Shown here piece after piece: positions 1 to 12,169 of a stretch of 64,000 nt of DNA; within the stretch, counting starts at the first letter, position 1, and every line of letters starts with the position of its first letter. Location of the stretch: NCBI RefSeq assembly GCF_050947335.1, contig NC_134993.1, positions 11,470,001 to 11,534,000 of the forward strand, in the 5' to 3' direction. A program made the translations under genes and the position numbers. The notes beneath the pieces were generated by a model. That model saw only the letters and a program-made list of their open reading frames with translations, was not told the origin of the DNA and searched no databases. Source of the DNA: Megachile rotundata (Eukaryota; Arthropoda; Insecta; Hymenoptera; Megachilidae).

Positions 1-305
1 CCATAAAACTAACGAATCTATCTAGCTTCTACCCATCTACAAGTAGTCTAAACAGATATTCCATGAAATTAGCAAATCTAACCTAGCTTCATACCTCATC
101 AAAATGGCGGTCATAACCCACTCAAAAATCAAATAAACCTAAAATACACAAGTAGTCTAAATACTAGATAATCCATGGAACTAACGAATCTACCTAACCT
201 AGCTTCTACTCATCCACAAGTAGTCTAAATACTACACAACCCATGAAACTGAATCTAACCTAGTTTCATGGCTCACCAAAATGGCGGCCATAACCTCTTC
301 GAAAA
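1..305. repeat. Two-copy composite tandem repeat of about 180 bp
   Basis: Two alternating halves each occur twice. One half carries ACAAGTAGTCTAAA (near 40 and 149, again near 218). The other carries AAAATGGCGG followed by CATAACC (near 101 and 278). The repeat distance is about 180 bp and the array is probably cut by the window edge. The AAAATGGCGG word resembles the core of YY1/Pho sites, but only by eye. No coding function is seen. Confidence 0.75.
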
Positions 306-1200
306 TCAGATGAAAGAAACGAAATATCCAAATTCAACGAAACGAGAAAACTATTGTCACCTGTTCGTATTCGGCCGAACAGTGGCATAGATTTGCAGGT
401 AAAAAAGAAATCGGCTGGATATAACGCGACGAGGAGACTCGGGACCGAAGCTAACTAAATTGGAAGCTAACATAAAATCTGTTTGCAGCTCGCATCGAGC
501 GCGGACCCCGCTAAACGCGAGTAATAAATAATTACTAATGATTGAAATAACAGAGAAAAATCTTTCGTTAAAATTATTTCGTACTTGAATTTCGCTTCCC
601 ATACGTTTCGAACTTACTCCTCGACAATTTCGTGGCTTTCATTTAAGTTTCGGTGGACGAATTTTTGAATATTAAAAATGTTACATAGGGAATTTTCGAG
701 CGAGCAGAGGAATTCGTATCGCGACTAGCAACAGTCCTGTGGCTCGGCTCTAACGATACATCGACCTCTCTCCTCCTCTCTCTCTCTCCTTCTCTCTGGT
801 TGCTCGTGGCATGTGCATCGGCTAGTGCACCGACGGATCTACAGTTAGGCGAACCGAATTCGCGACAATGAACGAGGAAGTCAGCCGCGGACTCACCGTC
901 CGACCTATTTTTAGGATGCCCGCGTAAATTTAAACGACCTAGCTTCGTCGCTTCTTCCGCGCCCCGGCCAGTGATTCATCTTTTGACTTTTTGGAACCGG
1001 AAATCGACCCTCTATTTTAGATGCTGCCGGGTGAACGCCCTTCTTCGTGTCGCGTGCCAGCATCTCTACGCCATTCCGATCAACAGCGTATCTTTTCTCT
1101 TCTATCGTTTCGAATATTATCTTGACGACATTTTTTAATTGATTTGTGCCTTCATTGACGTTTTAATTATTTATGATGTTTTGTATTATAAAGAACATAT
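306..1200. other. Single-copy stretch with a short CT-rich microsatellite
   Basis: There is no array here. A CT-rich simple tract lies at about 766-800. The part from about 690 to 1080 is GC- and CpG-richer than its surroundings and could be regulatory or an untranslated exon. An 81-codon minus frame at 357-602 has no recognisable motif and is not called as a gene. Confidence 0.6.
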
Positions 1201-1214
1201 GATAATTGATACTT

Positions 1215-1500
1215 GATAGTATACTATAATATATAGTGATTCACATGTGACAACATATGACAACACATGACAATAATATATTATAATATATCATAATTAA
1301 CATATGATAATATGCGACAACATATGATAACGTATGACAACACATGACAGTACATGATATTAACATATTATAATATATCATAATTAACATATGATAATAT
1401 GCGACAACATATGATAACATATGACAACACGTGACAGTACATGATATTAACATATTATAATATATCATAATTAACATATGTCAACATATGATAACAATGC
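1215..1500. repeat. AT-rich tandem array, 87-bp unit
   Basis: TATGCGACAA recurs at 1311 and 1398, an 87-bp unit built from ACATATGATAAC/ACATGACA words. The unit is 29 codons long, which explains the 78-codon minus frame across it. That frame is not a gene. Confidence 0.85.
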
Positions 1501-2270
1501 ATGACAATTAAATAATTTACAAAAAAATTTCTATTGCATATATCATGTATATTATTTATATTACATTCTCACTCATATTGTCTACAATAATTTCACATAA
1601 TTTTCATCATATAAAATATCATTCATATCATACACATTATTCCTATTCTACATTAGGAACATTTTTCATGAAAATTCTATTTAGCCAAACATCTTTCACA
1701 TACAATAAAAATTGACAACAATAATAGTAAATAATAGAATGAAAAATGCAATGAACTGATAAAATGGTGATATGTGTCGAAAAGTTAATAGAACGCGTGT
1801 TCTCACGTTTCCAAATCGATTTCGTCCCGTTCCCGTCGATTTATCCCGGTCGAGTGGCCGCGAGCGTATCGATCGGCTTCGATACGTGCTCTCGATTCCG
1901 ATTAACCCGCTTCGATCGATCCAGCACGAGCGGCATTCGATCTCGTCGATCCCACCCACGCGAACTGCTCGACTTCTCCTTTAAAGGGCACCTGCCATCG
2001 CAATGAAAGCGAACTTACGGATAACGAACTGTATCGAACCTGTCTAGCTCCTATACTTCCTTTACTTAGGAAAATTTGATATACTTTACTATGTATGGTG
2101 TGTGAGGGTCATACTTCTAGGTACTTCTAGGTACTTCTGGTGGATTACAAGGTTAATAGATATTTGGATTAATGTAGGACTGCATTTGTGTTTGTTCATT
2201 TTCTTGTATTTCAACAAGATATTATATTTGTGGATTACTATATTTCAAGGTTTCTATCTCTTTAGGTTCC
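1501..2270. other. Single-copy spacer, AT-rich then moderately GC-rich
   Basis: The interval 1501-1750 is AT-rich and featureless. The interval 1764-2010 is CpG-rich and open in several frames on both strands, as expected for GC-rich DNA. No splice-bounded exon or known domain was recognised. The interval 2050-2270 contains only a short doubled word near 2115. Confidence 0.5.
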
Positions 2271-2271
2271 T

Positions 2272-3470
2272 ATGATTCAAAAGTTGTATCTTCCTAGTTT
2301 TTCATGGTTCCAAATCTCCATTTCCCCAGACACCTATATCCCCGATCTCTACATTCCCACATATTCACATATTCACATATCCACATATCCACGTATCCAC
2401 ATATCTTCACATCTCCAAATTTCTATATTTGTAGATCTCTACATCTCCAAATCCCTACATTCGTAGGACTTCACGTCCCAAAATCCCTACATCCCCTAAT
2501 CCTTGCATTTCCACATATCCACATGTCCACATATGCTCACATGTCCAAATCTTCATATTTCCGAATTTCTATAGTTCCAAATCCCTATATTCCTAGATCT
2601 TTACATCTCCAAATCCCTATATTTCTAGCTTCACACATCTCCAAATCCCTACATCCTATAATCCTTGCATCCCCACATATCCACACGTCCACATATACTC
2701 ACATATGCTCACATATCTAAATCATTATATCTCCAAATTTCTATAGTTCCAAATCCCTATATTTCTACATCTCTGTATCACCAAATCCCTATATTCCTAG
2801 CTTCACACATCTCCAAATCCCTACATCCTATAATCCTTGCATCCCCACATATCCACACGTCCACATATGCTCACATATGCTCACATGTCCAAATCTTCAT
2901 ATCTCCAAATTTCTATACTTCCAAATCCCTATATTCCTAGATCTCTACATCCCCAAATCCCTATATTCCTAGGTCCATACGTACCAAAATTCCTACATCC
3001 TATAATCCTTGCATCCCCACATATCCACATGTCCACATATGCTCACATATGCTCACATATCTAAATCTTTATATCTCCAAATTTCTATAGTTCGAAATTC
3101 CTATATTCCTAGATTTCTACATCCCCAAATCCCTATATTCCTAGATCTCTACAGCCCCAAATCCCTATATTCCTAGGTCCACACATCTCCAAATCCCTAC
3201 ATCGCATAATCCTTGCATCTCCACATATCCACATGTCCACATATCCACATGTCCACATATCCTCACATATGCTCACACATCTCCAAATCTTCACATCTTT
3301 ATATTTCTATACTTCCAAATCCCTATATTCCTAGTTTCCCATATCCCTAAATCCCTACAACCCATAATCCTTGCATCGCCACATATCTACATATCCACAT
3401 ATGCCCACATATCCACATCCCTACACCCCCAAACTCCAATCCCTAAATCTCCACAAACCCCAAAAAATCT
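2272..3470. repeat. C-rich minisatellite with about 160-200 bp higher-order period
   Basis: Short words such as CCACATATCCACATG, CTCCAAATCCC and TATATTCCTAG are reiterated. The landmark CCTTGCAT recurs at about 2501, 2663, 2835, 3007, 3211 and 3369, spacings of 162, 172, 172, 204 and 158 bp. The open plus frames here follow from the repeat. The words resemble those of the array at 58640-59700 in the same orientation. Confidence 0.9.
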
Positions 3471-4734
3471 CCAAATGCTCAAAAAATCTCCCAATTTCCT
3501 AGAAATCAATTCATATAAACTTCCTTTTTCCTTGTTTACAATATTCTTAATGGGAAAGTCCAATTCGCTGGCACCTTTACAGACAAACTATCCGCTCGAC
3601 CTTCTTCGGTCATCGGCTCAAGTGGTCCTCGGTCTTTCGAAATTTCATGCTGCCAGGCGGAAGCTGTTACAATGTCAGTTCCTTTTATACAACGTCCATC
3701 ATCGCAGCTCTATGAACGACGAATGAATATCTCTTACGGAACTTGGTAGCCGCCTTTCAAGGAGGATTAGGCCATCTTTTGGCACCACGGTCGCCCTTGA
3801 TTTATTTTGCTATTAATTACGGACGTGATCGATTTTTTCATTGACAAAAGACTTCTGATAGAGTTTTTTAGATGAACGTTTTAAATGGACAGAACGTTTT
3901 AGATGGACAAAAGATGTATGGTGTTTTTTTGGTGGGCGAAAAAGTGTATCATAGTTTGATGAATGTGGAGCCATTTTTGGGAGACATTTCTTTTAGGGTT
4001 TAAATTGATGAAGATTTGAATGATATTATAAGTGATTGTGTATTGTTAAATTTATTTTTTACAAGGGACGAATATTTATTAAAAATATTTTAATAAAGGG
4101 AAATTTATTTTGTAATGAAAGAATTTTTCAGTGAGTTGATCATTTTTTTGAAATAATTGCAAACTTATAAAAATTGTACAATTACATTTAATTGTATTTA
4201 ATGTTTCAAATATAAGTCGAACAAGATTTAGTAGATTTAAAAATTGGTAAGAATCATAAACTTCCTCGCTAATTTAAATTACTCGAAGGCAAAGTCTGGC
4301 TCCATAATATATTTGCCTATGTTAATGATTTCTCGTGACAGCGTTACCTGATCTTCATGTATAAGGTCAATGAATATCGAAGTTCAAATACGAGTTGGAT
4401 AAAAAAACAAGGCTAAAAATCAAGGCCCCGCGAACGATTGTCCGATGGACGGACCGAGAAGGACACGTCGGGTAACCCTGAGCGATGTGCGATCTGCCGA
4501 GTCGATGATGTAATTAATTTACCGAGATCGTTATTTTTCTTCAGCGAATTAATTACGGACTTTTTACTACTTCCGTTTCTTTCATTATTTATGTCGTTTC
4601 ATTACTCAATTTTTATTTTTGAAATAACTTGTTTATTGTAATCATTTTTTGGATGGTTTTGGTACTTTAAAATAGTTCAAACATTAATAGTTTTATGGTT
4701 TTTAAGTTTTTAATGTTGGTATAGTATGTTGACG
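3471..4734. other. Single-copy AT-rich spacer
   Basis: No tandem structure is seen. The stretch 3560-3800 is modestly GC-rich and the rest is AT-rich. Frames at 3475-3726 and 4438-4641 are short and unrecognised. I see no RNA gene or mobile-element end. Confidence 0.55.
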
Positions 4735-5430
4735 ACTGTTAGATATGTGAACGTTAGATATATGAACGTCAGATACATGAACGTTAGTTATATGACTATT
4801 AGATACATAATGTAATTAGATACACAACATTCATACATTAAATACACAGTTCAACTATAACAGATATATGATCGTTAGATATATGAACATCAGTTATATG
4901 AACGTTAGTTATATGACTATTAGATACATAAACTTTTCATATATATATTTAGATACATAACATTCATTTATTAGATACACAGTTCAATTATAACAGATAT
5001 AGGATCGTTAGATACATGAACATCAGATATATGAACGTCAGTTATATGAACGTTAGTTTTATGATTGTTAGGTACATGAACGTTAAATGTTATATATCTA
5101 ATAACAAGTTTACTATAACAGATATGTAGTTAGAGACATGAACGTTAGTTATATGAACGTCAGATATATGATCGTCAGATATATGAACGTCAGTTATATG
5201 AACGTTAATTATATGATTGTTAGGTACATAAACGTTAAATGTTATATATCTAATCTAATAACAAGTTTACTATAACAGATACAAAGTTAGATACATGAAC
5301 GTTAGTTATATGAACGTTAGTTATTTGAACGTCAGATATATAACCGTCAGATATATGAACATCAGATATATGAACGCCAGATACATGAACCTTAGATACA
5401 CAACAAGTTGAACTACAACAGAACAATCAA
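4735..5430. repeat. Tandem array of about 15-bp ATATGAACGTTAG words
   Basis: Variants of AGATATATGAACGTC and GTTATATGAACGTTA repeat about every 15 bp. Interleaved ACTATAACAGATAT blocks give a second-order spacing of about 133-142 bp; for example the AAATGTTATATATCTAAT block recurs near 5095 and 5237. It appears non-coding. Confidence 0.88.
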
Positions 5431-5984
5431 GAACGAATCAAAGGCCACAACGAGGAACTTCTCTTCCGGTTCACGCGAAGACCTTGAACACGTTGCCGGC
5501 GTTCAGAGACACTGGCCCGGTATTTTCGACGCGATACTCATTCCCGAGACACGCGGGGGAACAACAAGCCGGGGCCATTGACCTGAACATGGCCGTCACG
5601 GCGTCGTGGACTCGTGCAAAATAATTCGCGAAGGATTCTGCGGAGCGGACAAGTGACGTGGACACGGTGGCACCGTTCCGGACAACTCTACGATACCACA
5701 GCGTCCCGGAAAAAGGGGTCGAAGACCCCGAAGCCACGCTCCTCTACGATGTAGATCCCGTTTGAAGATGTTTCAGGCGCTTCGGAACGCTCCGACATCG
5801 TTACACAAAAACGATACCTTCGTTACCATTCTGCTAACTTGTGGTTGCAATATTTTATTTATGGATGCACTAAGGGAAGGTTGGGCTACATTCGGGGTGG
5901 GTTAGGTTCTTTATTTGGTTTGCGACTTTGTATTTAATACTTTGTTTCTTTCTGGAAAGTTTGTACCTTTCGTGGAGACTGTAT
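5431..5984. other. GC-rich single-copy island
   Basis: The interval 5460-5800 is CpG-rich and sits between two AT-rich arrays. An 88-codon minus frame (5471-5737) starts at a GTG and ends in a stop. It shows no recognisable family and is only a candidate. The island could be regulatory or an exon of an unidentified gene. Confidence 0.45.
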
Positions 5985-6715
5985 GACTCTCGAAAATTCT
6001 GTATGACTCTCGAAGACTCTGTATGACTCTCGAAGACTCTGCATGACTCTCTAAGACTCTTTATGACTCTCGACTTTATATGGTCTCTTGAAGACTTCAT
6101 ACAACTCTTGAAGACTCTATTTCTCTAGAAAACTCTATATCTCCCTAGAAGACTGTATGACTCTCGAGAACTCCATATATTTCTCTAAGACTCCATATGA
6201 CTCTCGAAAATTCTGTATGACTCTCGAAGACTCTATATGACTCTCAAGTCTGTATATCTCTTCATGGCTTTATATCTATCTTGTCGACCTTGTATTTATA
6301 GGAGAACCTTGTATCATTCTTAAAAACCTTATATTTCTATTGAAAACTATATGACTCTCGAAGACTCTGCATGACTCTCTAAGACTCCATATGACTCTCG
6401 ACTTTATATGGTCTCTTGAAGACTTCATATCACTCTTGAAGACTCTATTTCTCTAGAAAACTCTATATCTCCCTAGAAGACTGTATGACTCTCGAGAACT
6501 CCATATATTTCTCTAAGACTCCATATGACTCTCGAAGACTCTATGTGACTCTCAAGCTTGTATGTCTCTTCAAGGCTTTATATCTATCTTGTCGACCTTG
6601 TATTTATAAGAGAACCTTGTATCATTCTTAAAAACCTTATATTTCTATTGAAAACTATATGACTCTCGAAGACTCTGCATGACTCTAAGACTCCTTATGA
6701 CTCCACATAGCTGAA
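5985..6715. repeat. GACTCT minisatellite with about 310-330 bp duplications
   Basis: The words TATGACTCTCGAAGACTCTG and their variants repeat about every 20 bp. A larger block is duplicated: GCATGACTCT occurs at 6041, 6369 and 6677. The duplicated blocks carry the same odd inserts, for example the CTTGTCGACCTTGTATTTAT segment. This shows a block duplication laid over the short repeat. Confidence 0.88.
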
Positions 6716-7436
6716 CTCTTACTGGTCCACACCTGACAATATCAACGAGAGTTGTTGATCTAAATACCACATATCTTCATACAGCAAATCGACTTCGATA
6801 TATATTTGAAACCAGAAAGTGTCGATAAAAAATGAAAAGAGATGCGACGAAAAAATGTGACCTTGCGACACACCCAAAGTTTTAGCGGTCACCCACGTTT
6901 CGGCGATCCGCGTGGCGATGACAAGCGTAAAGAGGCAGAAGAACGGAAGGAAAAAAAGAGCGTCCTCGCCTGAAGGTGTCACTGACTCCCGTACGTAGGT
7001 GATCGACCTCCATAGTCCCCACCTTGCACGCCTCGCTGAGAACCTCCGTCCCTTACCTTCTGCTCTTCCTCTTTCTCTGCTTGGCACTGTTGCCCCCCTT
7101 TCCTCTTCGGCCGTCTGCGAGCGCGTACACGCCAGTGACGTAACGCCGGTTATTCAACCTGGTTGCTTGGCCAGTGACGAAATGCCAATGCCCACGCTCC
7201 GCTCCGAGAAAGTCCCTTTTTTTGCCTGCGTTGACTGACATGCTCTGCCTTTGATCTCCCGGGGGATATTGATAACACTGGGTTATGTTTCTGGGGAATT
7301 TGGACGTTCTCGAAATTTACTTTGTATTAAACACTGGTATTGCGTTATTTTTTAATTGTGTTATAAGTAGCAGTTTGTTTTAGATCTGGAAGGTTTTGTG
7401 TGGAGAAGAGAATGGAGGGTTTTGTGTAGAGAGAAT
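6716..7436. other. Single-copy stretch, GC-rich at 6890-7250
   Basis: Open frames overlap on both strands: minus 6719-7087 (122 codons from a GTG, with a hydrophobic middle) and plus 6999-7238. None matches a family I recognise, and the overlap suggests a compositional origin. The interval 7260-7436 is AT-rich. Confidence 0.45.
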
Positions 7437-8056
7437 CTAGGGATCCCTAGAATTAATGTGGATTTTGGGACGAATCTTCAGGGTGATAGTTGGTTTTGAT
7501 TTTGGAGAAATTGAGTGATGAGGGTTACAATGATGAATTATAGTCCCTTGAGGTAAAGGAAGAGAGTTAGTGAAAATTTGAGACTTACAGAAATCTAGGG
7601 ATCCCTAGAAACAATGTGGTACTTAGAATGAATTTTCAGGACGATTAAAGTTGCTTTTGATTTTAGAGAAACTGGGTATGATGAATGAATGATGATTACA
7701 GTGCATTAGGACATAAAAATTAGTGACTTAAAAAAATCTAGGGATCCCTAGGATAATTTTAAGAAACAACCTTCTGAAGGTAGTTGGTAGAATAGAATTG
7801 TGGATTTAAGGAATAAAATGACAAAATAAAATTGTGTTACTATTACTCAAAAAATTGTTATGAGATGACAGGTATGCCTAAAAAAATCTAGGGATCCCTA
7901 GATGTATGATGGATTCCGGAGACAAACAACTATACCTTAATACAAGCTTGCAATTACTAAAATATTAATGCTTGAATCTCTTCCCAAAATATACCTTCCT
8001 ACAATTTACAATAAGCTAATCTTGTTCGAAACCTAAAAAAATCTAGGGATCCCTAG
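7437..8056. repeat. Diverged ~151-bp satellite anchored by a 16-bp palindrome
   Basis: CTAGGGATCCCTAG occurs exactly at 7437-7450, 7595-7608, 7738-7751, 7888-7901 and 8043-8056, spacings of 158, 143, 150 and 155 bp. Most copies extend to the palindrome TCTAGGGATCCCTAGA, preceded by an A-run. The spacers after the first two copies are clearly related (shared words TTTTGATTTT.GAGAAA and ATGATGA). The later spacers have drifted while the palindrome is intact. Confidence 0.88.
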
Positions 8057-8782
8057 ATTTACAGTCCAACACAAATAACTCCCTAGTACCTCAACTAAAA
8101 ACTGTAATATTTACATAAAAATTTCGCAAATTACCAAAGAAATAATTTATGAATTAAAAAACTGTTATTAAAAAAAAGTCCCTAGAAGTCGAAAAACGGT
8201 ACCATGGAGCGTACAAACACGAGTTAGAAACGGAACTACAGGAACCTTGAACCTCTCCAGGTACAACGGCACCAAATGTCTGTCACGAGCAGCCGCATTT
8301 GGGGGGATTTCGTTACGTAAGCCATCGAGCGAAGGAACGAATCTGCCTGTGGCTTCGTCGAAGAAAGAGAGAAAGTTACGAGGAAGCGGTCGCCGTCTAA
8401 CGCGAATCTAACGCGTCTGGAAGGGGCCAGAAGGTAAGGGGGTCAGCCTAAATTCATAGGGCCCAGACGCGAACGAAAGTGTTTACTGTTTACAGTCGTT
8501 ACTTTCGGGCCTCGTCACCACGTCATCGTGGCCCCGTTAGAAGCTGACCAAAATCGCTAGGTTAGAAAGAGTTAGAACTACTGTTGTTTTTCTGCCAGAC
8601 ACATTCCAACCATGGTTCAGCTCTCTTTGAATATATTTCGTACTTTCACAGTTATGTAATTTTGGTGTTTTAGACGTTATGTGAGTCACGTATTTGGGTT
8701 AGGTCACTTGGTACTTGAATAATAAGGAAATATGAGGAAAATATTAAGAAAATTGTGAGGTGAAAAGGGACGACGCAGGCTA
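8057..8782. other. Single-copy island, CpG-rich at 8260-8560
   Basis: The first 130 bases are AT-rich. The interval 8260-8560 is CpG-rich with no long frame. No tandem structure, RNA gene or splice-bounded exon was recognised. A regulatory or untranslated role is possible but unsupported. Confidence 0.45.
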
Positions 8783-9514
8783 GCCCTAGTGAAGTTTGAA
8801 GCAGTGGACGCACCTAAGGTAACTTTTACTGGAAATCTTGATGCGTATTCGGATTAAGAAGCTACCCTATCAAGGAGAATGCTAAGAAATATACACAAAT
8901 TTACTGGGACCCTTTTTAAGTGGCGTCCCAAGGCTTCCTACATCACTCCATCAGAAGTAGACATAGCCCTAGTGAAGTTTGAAGCAGTGGACGCACTTAA
9001 GGGAACTTTTACTGGAAATCTTGATGCGTATTCGGATTAAGAAGCTACCCTATCAAGGAGAATGCTAAGAAATATACACAAATTTACTGGGACCCTTTTT
9101 AAGTGGCGTCCCAAGGCTTCCTACATCACTCCATCAGAAGTAGACATAGCCCTAGTGAAGTTTGAAGCAGTGGACGCACCTAAGGGAACTTTTACTGGAA
9201 ATCTTGATGCATATTCGGATTAAGAAGCTACCCTATCAAGGAGAATGCTAAGAAATATACACAAATTTACTGGAACCCTTTTTAGGTGGCGTCCCAAGGC
9301 TTCCTACATCACTCCATCAGAAGTAGACATAGTCCTAATGAAGTTTGAAGCAGTGTACGTACCTAAGGGAACTTTTACTGGAAATCTTGATGCGTATTTG
9401 GATTAAAAAGCTACCCTATCAAGAAGAATGCTATAAAATATAAACAAAATGGCTGGGACCATAAGTAAAGTCCTAAAGCTCCCTATCCATCAGACTGACC
9501 CGCGTTCTAATGAA
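8783..9514. repeat. 183-bp satellite, four copies
   Basis: CCCTAGTGAAGTTTGAAGC-type starts align at about 8783, 8966, 9149 and 9332, a constant 183-bp step. Copies 1-3 are nearly identical. Copy 4 has drifted, and degraded sequence continues to about 9600. All copies share TTTACTGGAAATCTTGATGC and CCATCAGAAGTAGACAT. No internal promoter or long frame was recognised. Confidence 0.95.
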
Positions 9515-10265
9515 ATCCAGTATAGTATCTGAACGAATTCCTATTAAGAATGATACCTATGATACCTCGATACCTATAAGGAAGCTCCCAAGGAAGTAGC
9601 CAACCATAAAACAGCAGTCCAAAGCCGTGAACTCATCAAAATTCACAAAATGACACAAAGTAGCCGAGTTAAGTTCGATCGACTCGAAGGTCCTGGCACG
9701 TGCGTCCTGAGCGATTCCGTTAGTCGGTAGGATCCTGGTGTATACGCGTCAAGGATACACGCGCCGGCGAGTGTACGGCTGCACACGCCGAGCGGTGAGT
9801 GACCTATGGCTCCTCCGCTGGCTGCCCTCCGCGGACATTCCGTGTCAACGCACTTCGTTTTACGAGTACCGGTGTCCTCGTGCCGGACCACGTGCACGAG
9901 CAACGTCCTCGCGAAAATGGGACCGGTTTTTCGTCGGCCACCAAATACTTGCCAGAGGGAGCGACCGCGTTCCGGACTTTCGACGCTTGCTAACGTAATC
10001 GTGACGTAATCGAAAACGCGAAAATGTTTACGGTTGGATAGATGAGGGGGGGATAGGTCGCTAGATAGGTGTTTTTTGTTGGCAATAACGGTGAATAGGT
10101 AGATTCGTGGAGTGGCGTGAAATAGGGGATCACTTGGGCTCCACTGATCACTTTGGACTACTGATCATTTCGGACCACTCATTTCATTGGCTATTTAATT
10201 ATAGTCAAATGAACTCTATTGTAACGATGGGAAATTGCAAGGACATCATTCACGTTTAGGTTAAT
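9515..10265. other. Single-copy island, CpG-rich at 9650-10020
   Basis: Several overlapping short frames are open on both strands, as GC-rich DNA allows. A GTGAGT donor-like word occurs at 9795-9800 on the plus strand, but no matching coding exon could be defined. The interval 10020-10265 is AT-richer and featureless. Confidence 0.45.
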
Positions 10266-11390
10266 TTAAGGGACTTGAAATTTGACGAAGGTTCGATGAC
10301 GTTTAATGATGTTTGAGAGCAAATGGTGATGTTCAATAGCGTCTGAGAACATTTTCTGACGTTTCAGAAGGTTTGACAAGGTTTGCTGATGTTCAACAAG
10401 GTTTGACAACGTTTGCTGATGTTCAACAAGGTTTGACAACGTTTGCTGGTGTTCAACAGGGTTTGGTGACGTCTGCTGACGTTTAACAGGGTTTGACAAA
10501 GGTTTGCTGATGTTCAACAAGGTTTGACGATGTTTGCTGATACTTAACAAAGTTTGACAACGTTTGCTGATGTTCAACAGGGTTTGATAACGTCTGCTGA
10601 CGTTTAACAGGGTTTGACAAGGTTTGCTGATGTTCAACAAGGTTTGAAGATGTTTGCTGATGTTCAGCAAAGTTTGACGATGTTTGCTGATATTTAACAA
10701 GGTTTGACGACGTTTGCTGATGTTTAACAGGGTTTGGTGACGTCTGCTGACGTCTAACAGGGTTTGACAAGATTTGCCGATGTTCAACAAAGTTTGACGA
10801 TGTTTGCTGATATTTAACAAGGTTTGACGACGTTTGCTGATGTTCAACAGGGTTTGATGACGTCTGCTGACGTTTAACAGGGTTTGACAAGGTTTGCTGA
10901 TGTTCAACAAGGTTTGACAACGTTTGCTGATATTTAACAAGGTTTGACGACGTTTGCTGATGTTCAACAGGGTTTGATGACGTCTGCTGACGTCTAACAG
11001 GGTTTGACAAGGTTTGCTGATGTTCAACAAGGTTTGACAACGTTTGCTGATATTTATCAAGGTTTGACGACGTTTGCTGATGTTCAACAGGGTTTGGTGA
11101 CGTATGCTGACGTTTAACAATCTTTTATGACGTTCAATTATGTTTGAGAGTGTTTCATGACATTTAATAATATGTGACAGTAAATGACAATGTTTAATAA
11201 CATTTCTGAACAATGAATAATGAAATTTGAGAATGATTGACAATTTTTAATAATGTTTGATGAAGTTCAGTAATGTTTGACGATGTTTATTGACGTCTGA
11301 CAATGTTTGATAACGTGTGCCTATGTTTGACAAGGTTTGACTGTATTTGCTGATATTCGACAAGCTCTGAGGACGTTTGATGAAGGAGTA
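10266..11390. repeat. 30-bp tandem array with 120-bp higher-order unit
   Basis: Units contain GGTTTGACAACGTTTGCTGA preceded by TGTTCAACAA. A landmark, GACGTCTGCTGACGT and variants, occurs near 10739, 10859, 10979 and 11099, exactly four monomers (120 bp) apart. Because 30 is a multiple of three, a 325-codon minus frame (10266-11243) is open and encodes a 10-residue repeat of the QTLLNISKRR type. A second frame is also open. That pattern is expected from the repeat and is not evidence of a gene. The array degenerates after 11120. Confidence 0.92.
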
Positions 11391-12169
11391 ACTTTAATCT
11401 GTCTCAAAATTTATCTCATTCTTCATTTGGACAAAAATTTTGAACAGATAAATTGAGCTGTCTAATCCCCAAATAAATTTCTATCGCGCTGCCAGTAAAC
11501 TTGTCCCAAAAATTCGCGTTCCAATTTCAATTGACCGTGCGAAGAAATAGAAGAGCGGAAGCGATCAATCAATCCTTGCCGCAATATTCCGCACGTGCGA
11601 GGATCGTAGGACGTCACCATGCGAGCGCAAGAAACCAGGGAGAGATCCGAGAACGAAAATAATGTGGCTTTCGCAAGGCGTTTCGGTCCAGCGCGGAAAG
11701 CAAGGACATCAGGGTCGTAGGCATCGGCCTATTTGCCGACGCAGAAATGCGTTTAATTGTGAAGAAAAAAATGGCGGGAAAAAAGAACTTTCAATGAATC
11801 TCGATTACTTTGTCGTTCCGCTAATAACAGAAGAACGAGTTTCTCGATACGCTTTTTTTTAAGCTAAACTTACTTTGTCAAACGTGACAGTCACCGCGCT
11901 GAACGGCCTCCTTTATCTCGGCTCGCGTTTTCCAACGTCATCGTTTTCCGACGATCAGATGTTCGCTTTTTTCCTTTTGAGGAAACCTCGCGTGCACACG
12001 GCGAAAGTAATGACGCGAGCGCGTTTTACTTTCAGTCGAAAGCCTTTCTTCGTTCCTGGTGAAACGATCGAGCATTTCTTCCGACTCGCTTTCTTTCTCG
12101 GCTAGGCTTCGGACACTTTGGAAGCAACGAACTTTGCGTTGATGTGAAATTTTAATGTTTTGGGAGCAC
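11391..12169. other. Single-copy stretch, GC-rich at 11500-12110
   Basis: There is no array. Short frames (plus 11662-11862 and 11875-12105, minus 11938-12219) overlap and carry no recognisable domain. CpG-rich runs suggest an exon or regulatory island, which I cannot resolve. Confidence 0.45.

Noticed and set aside
6719..7087. 122-codon minus frame with a hydrophobic middle
   Set aside because: It starts at GTG, overlaps open plus frames, and has no recognisable family or splice context.
7437..8056. CRISPR-like array of palindromic repeats and spacers
   Set aside because: The spacers are about 140 bp, are partly homologous to each other, and the DNA is eukaryotic. It is a satellite.
10266..11243. 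325-codon minus frame with a 10-residue repeat
   Set aside because: The 30-bp unit keeps the frame open, a second frame is also open, and no known repeat-protein family is recognised. It is kept as a finding only.
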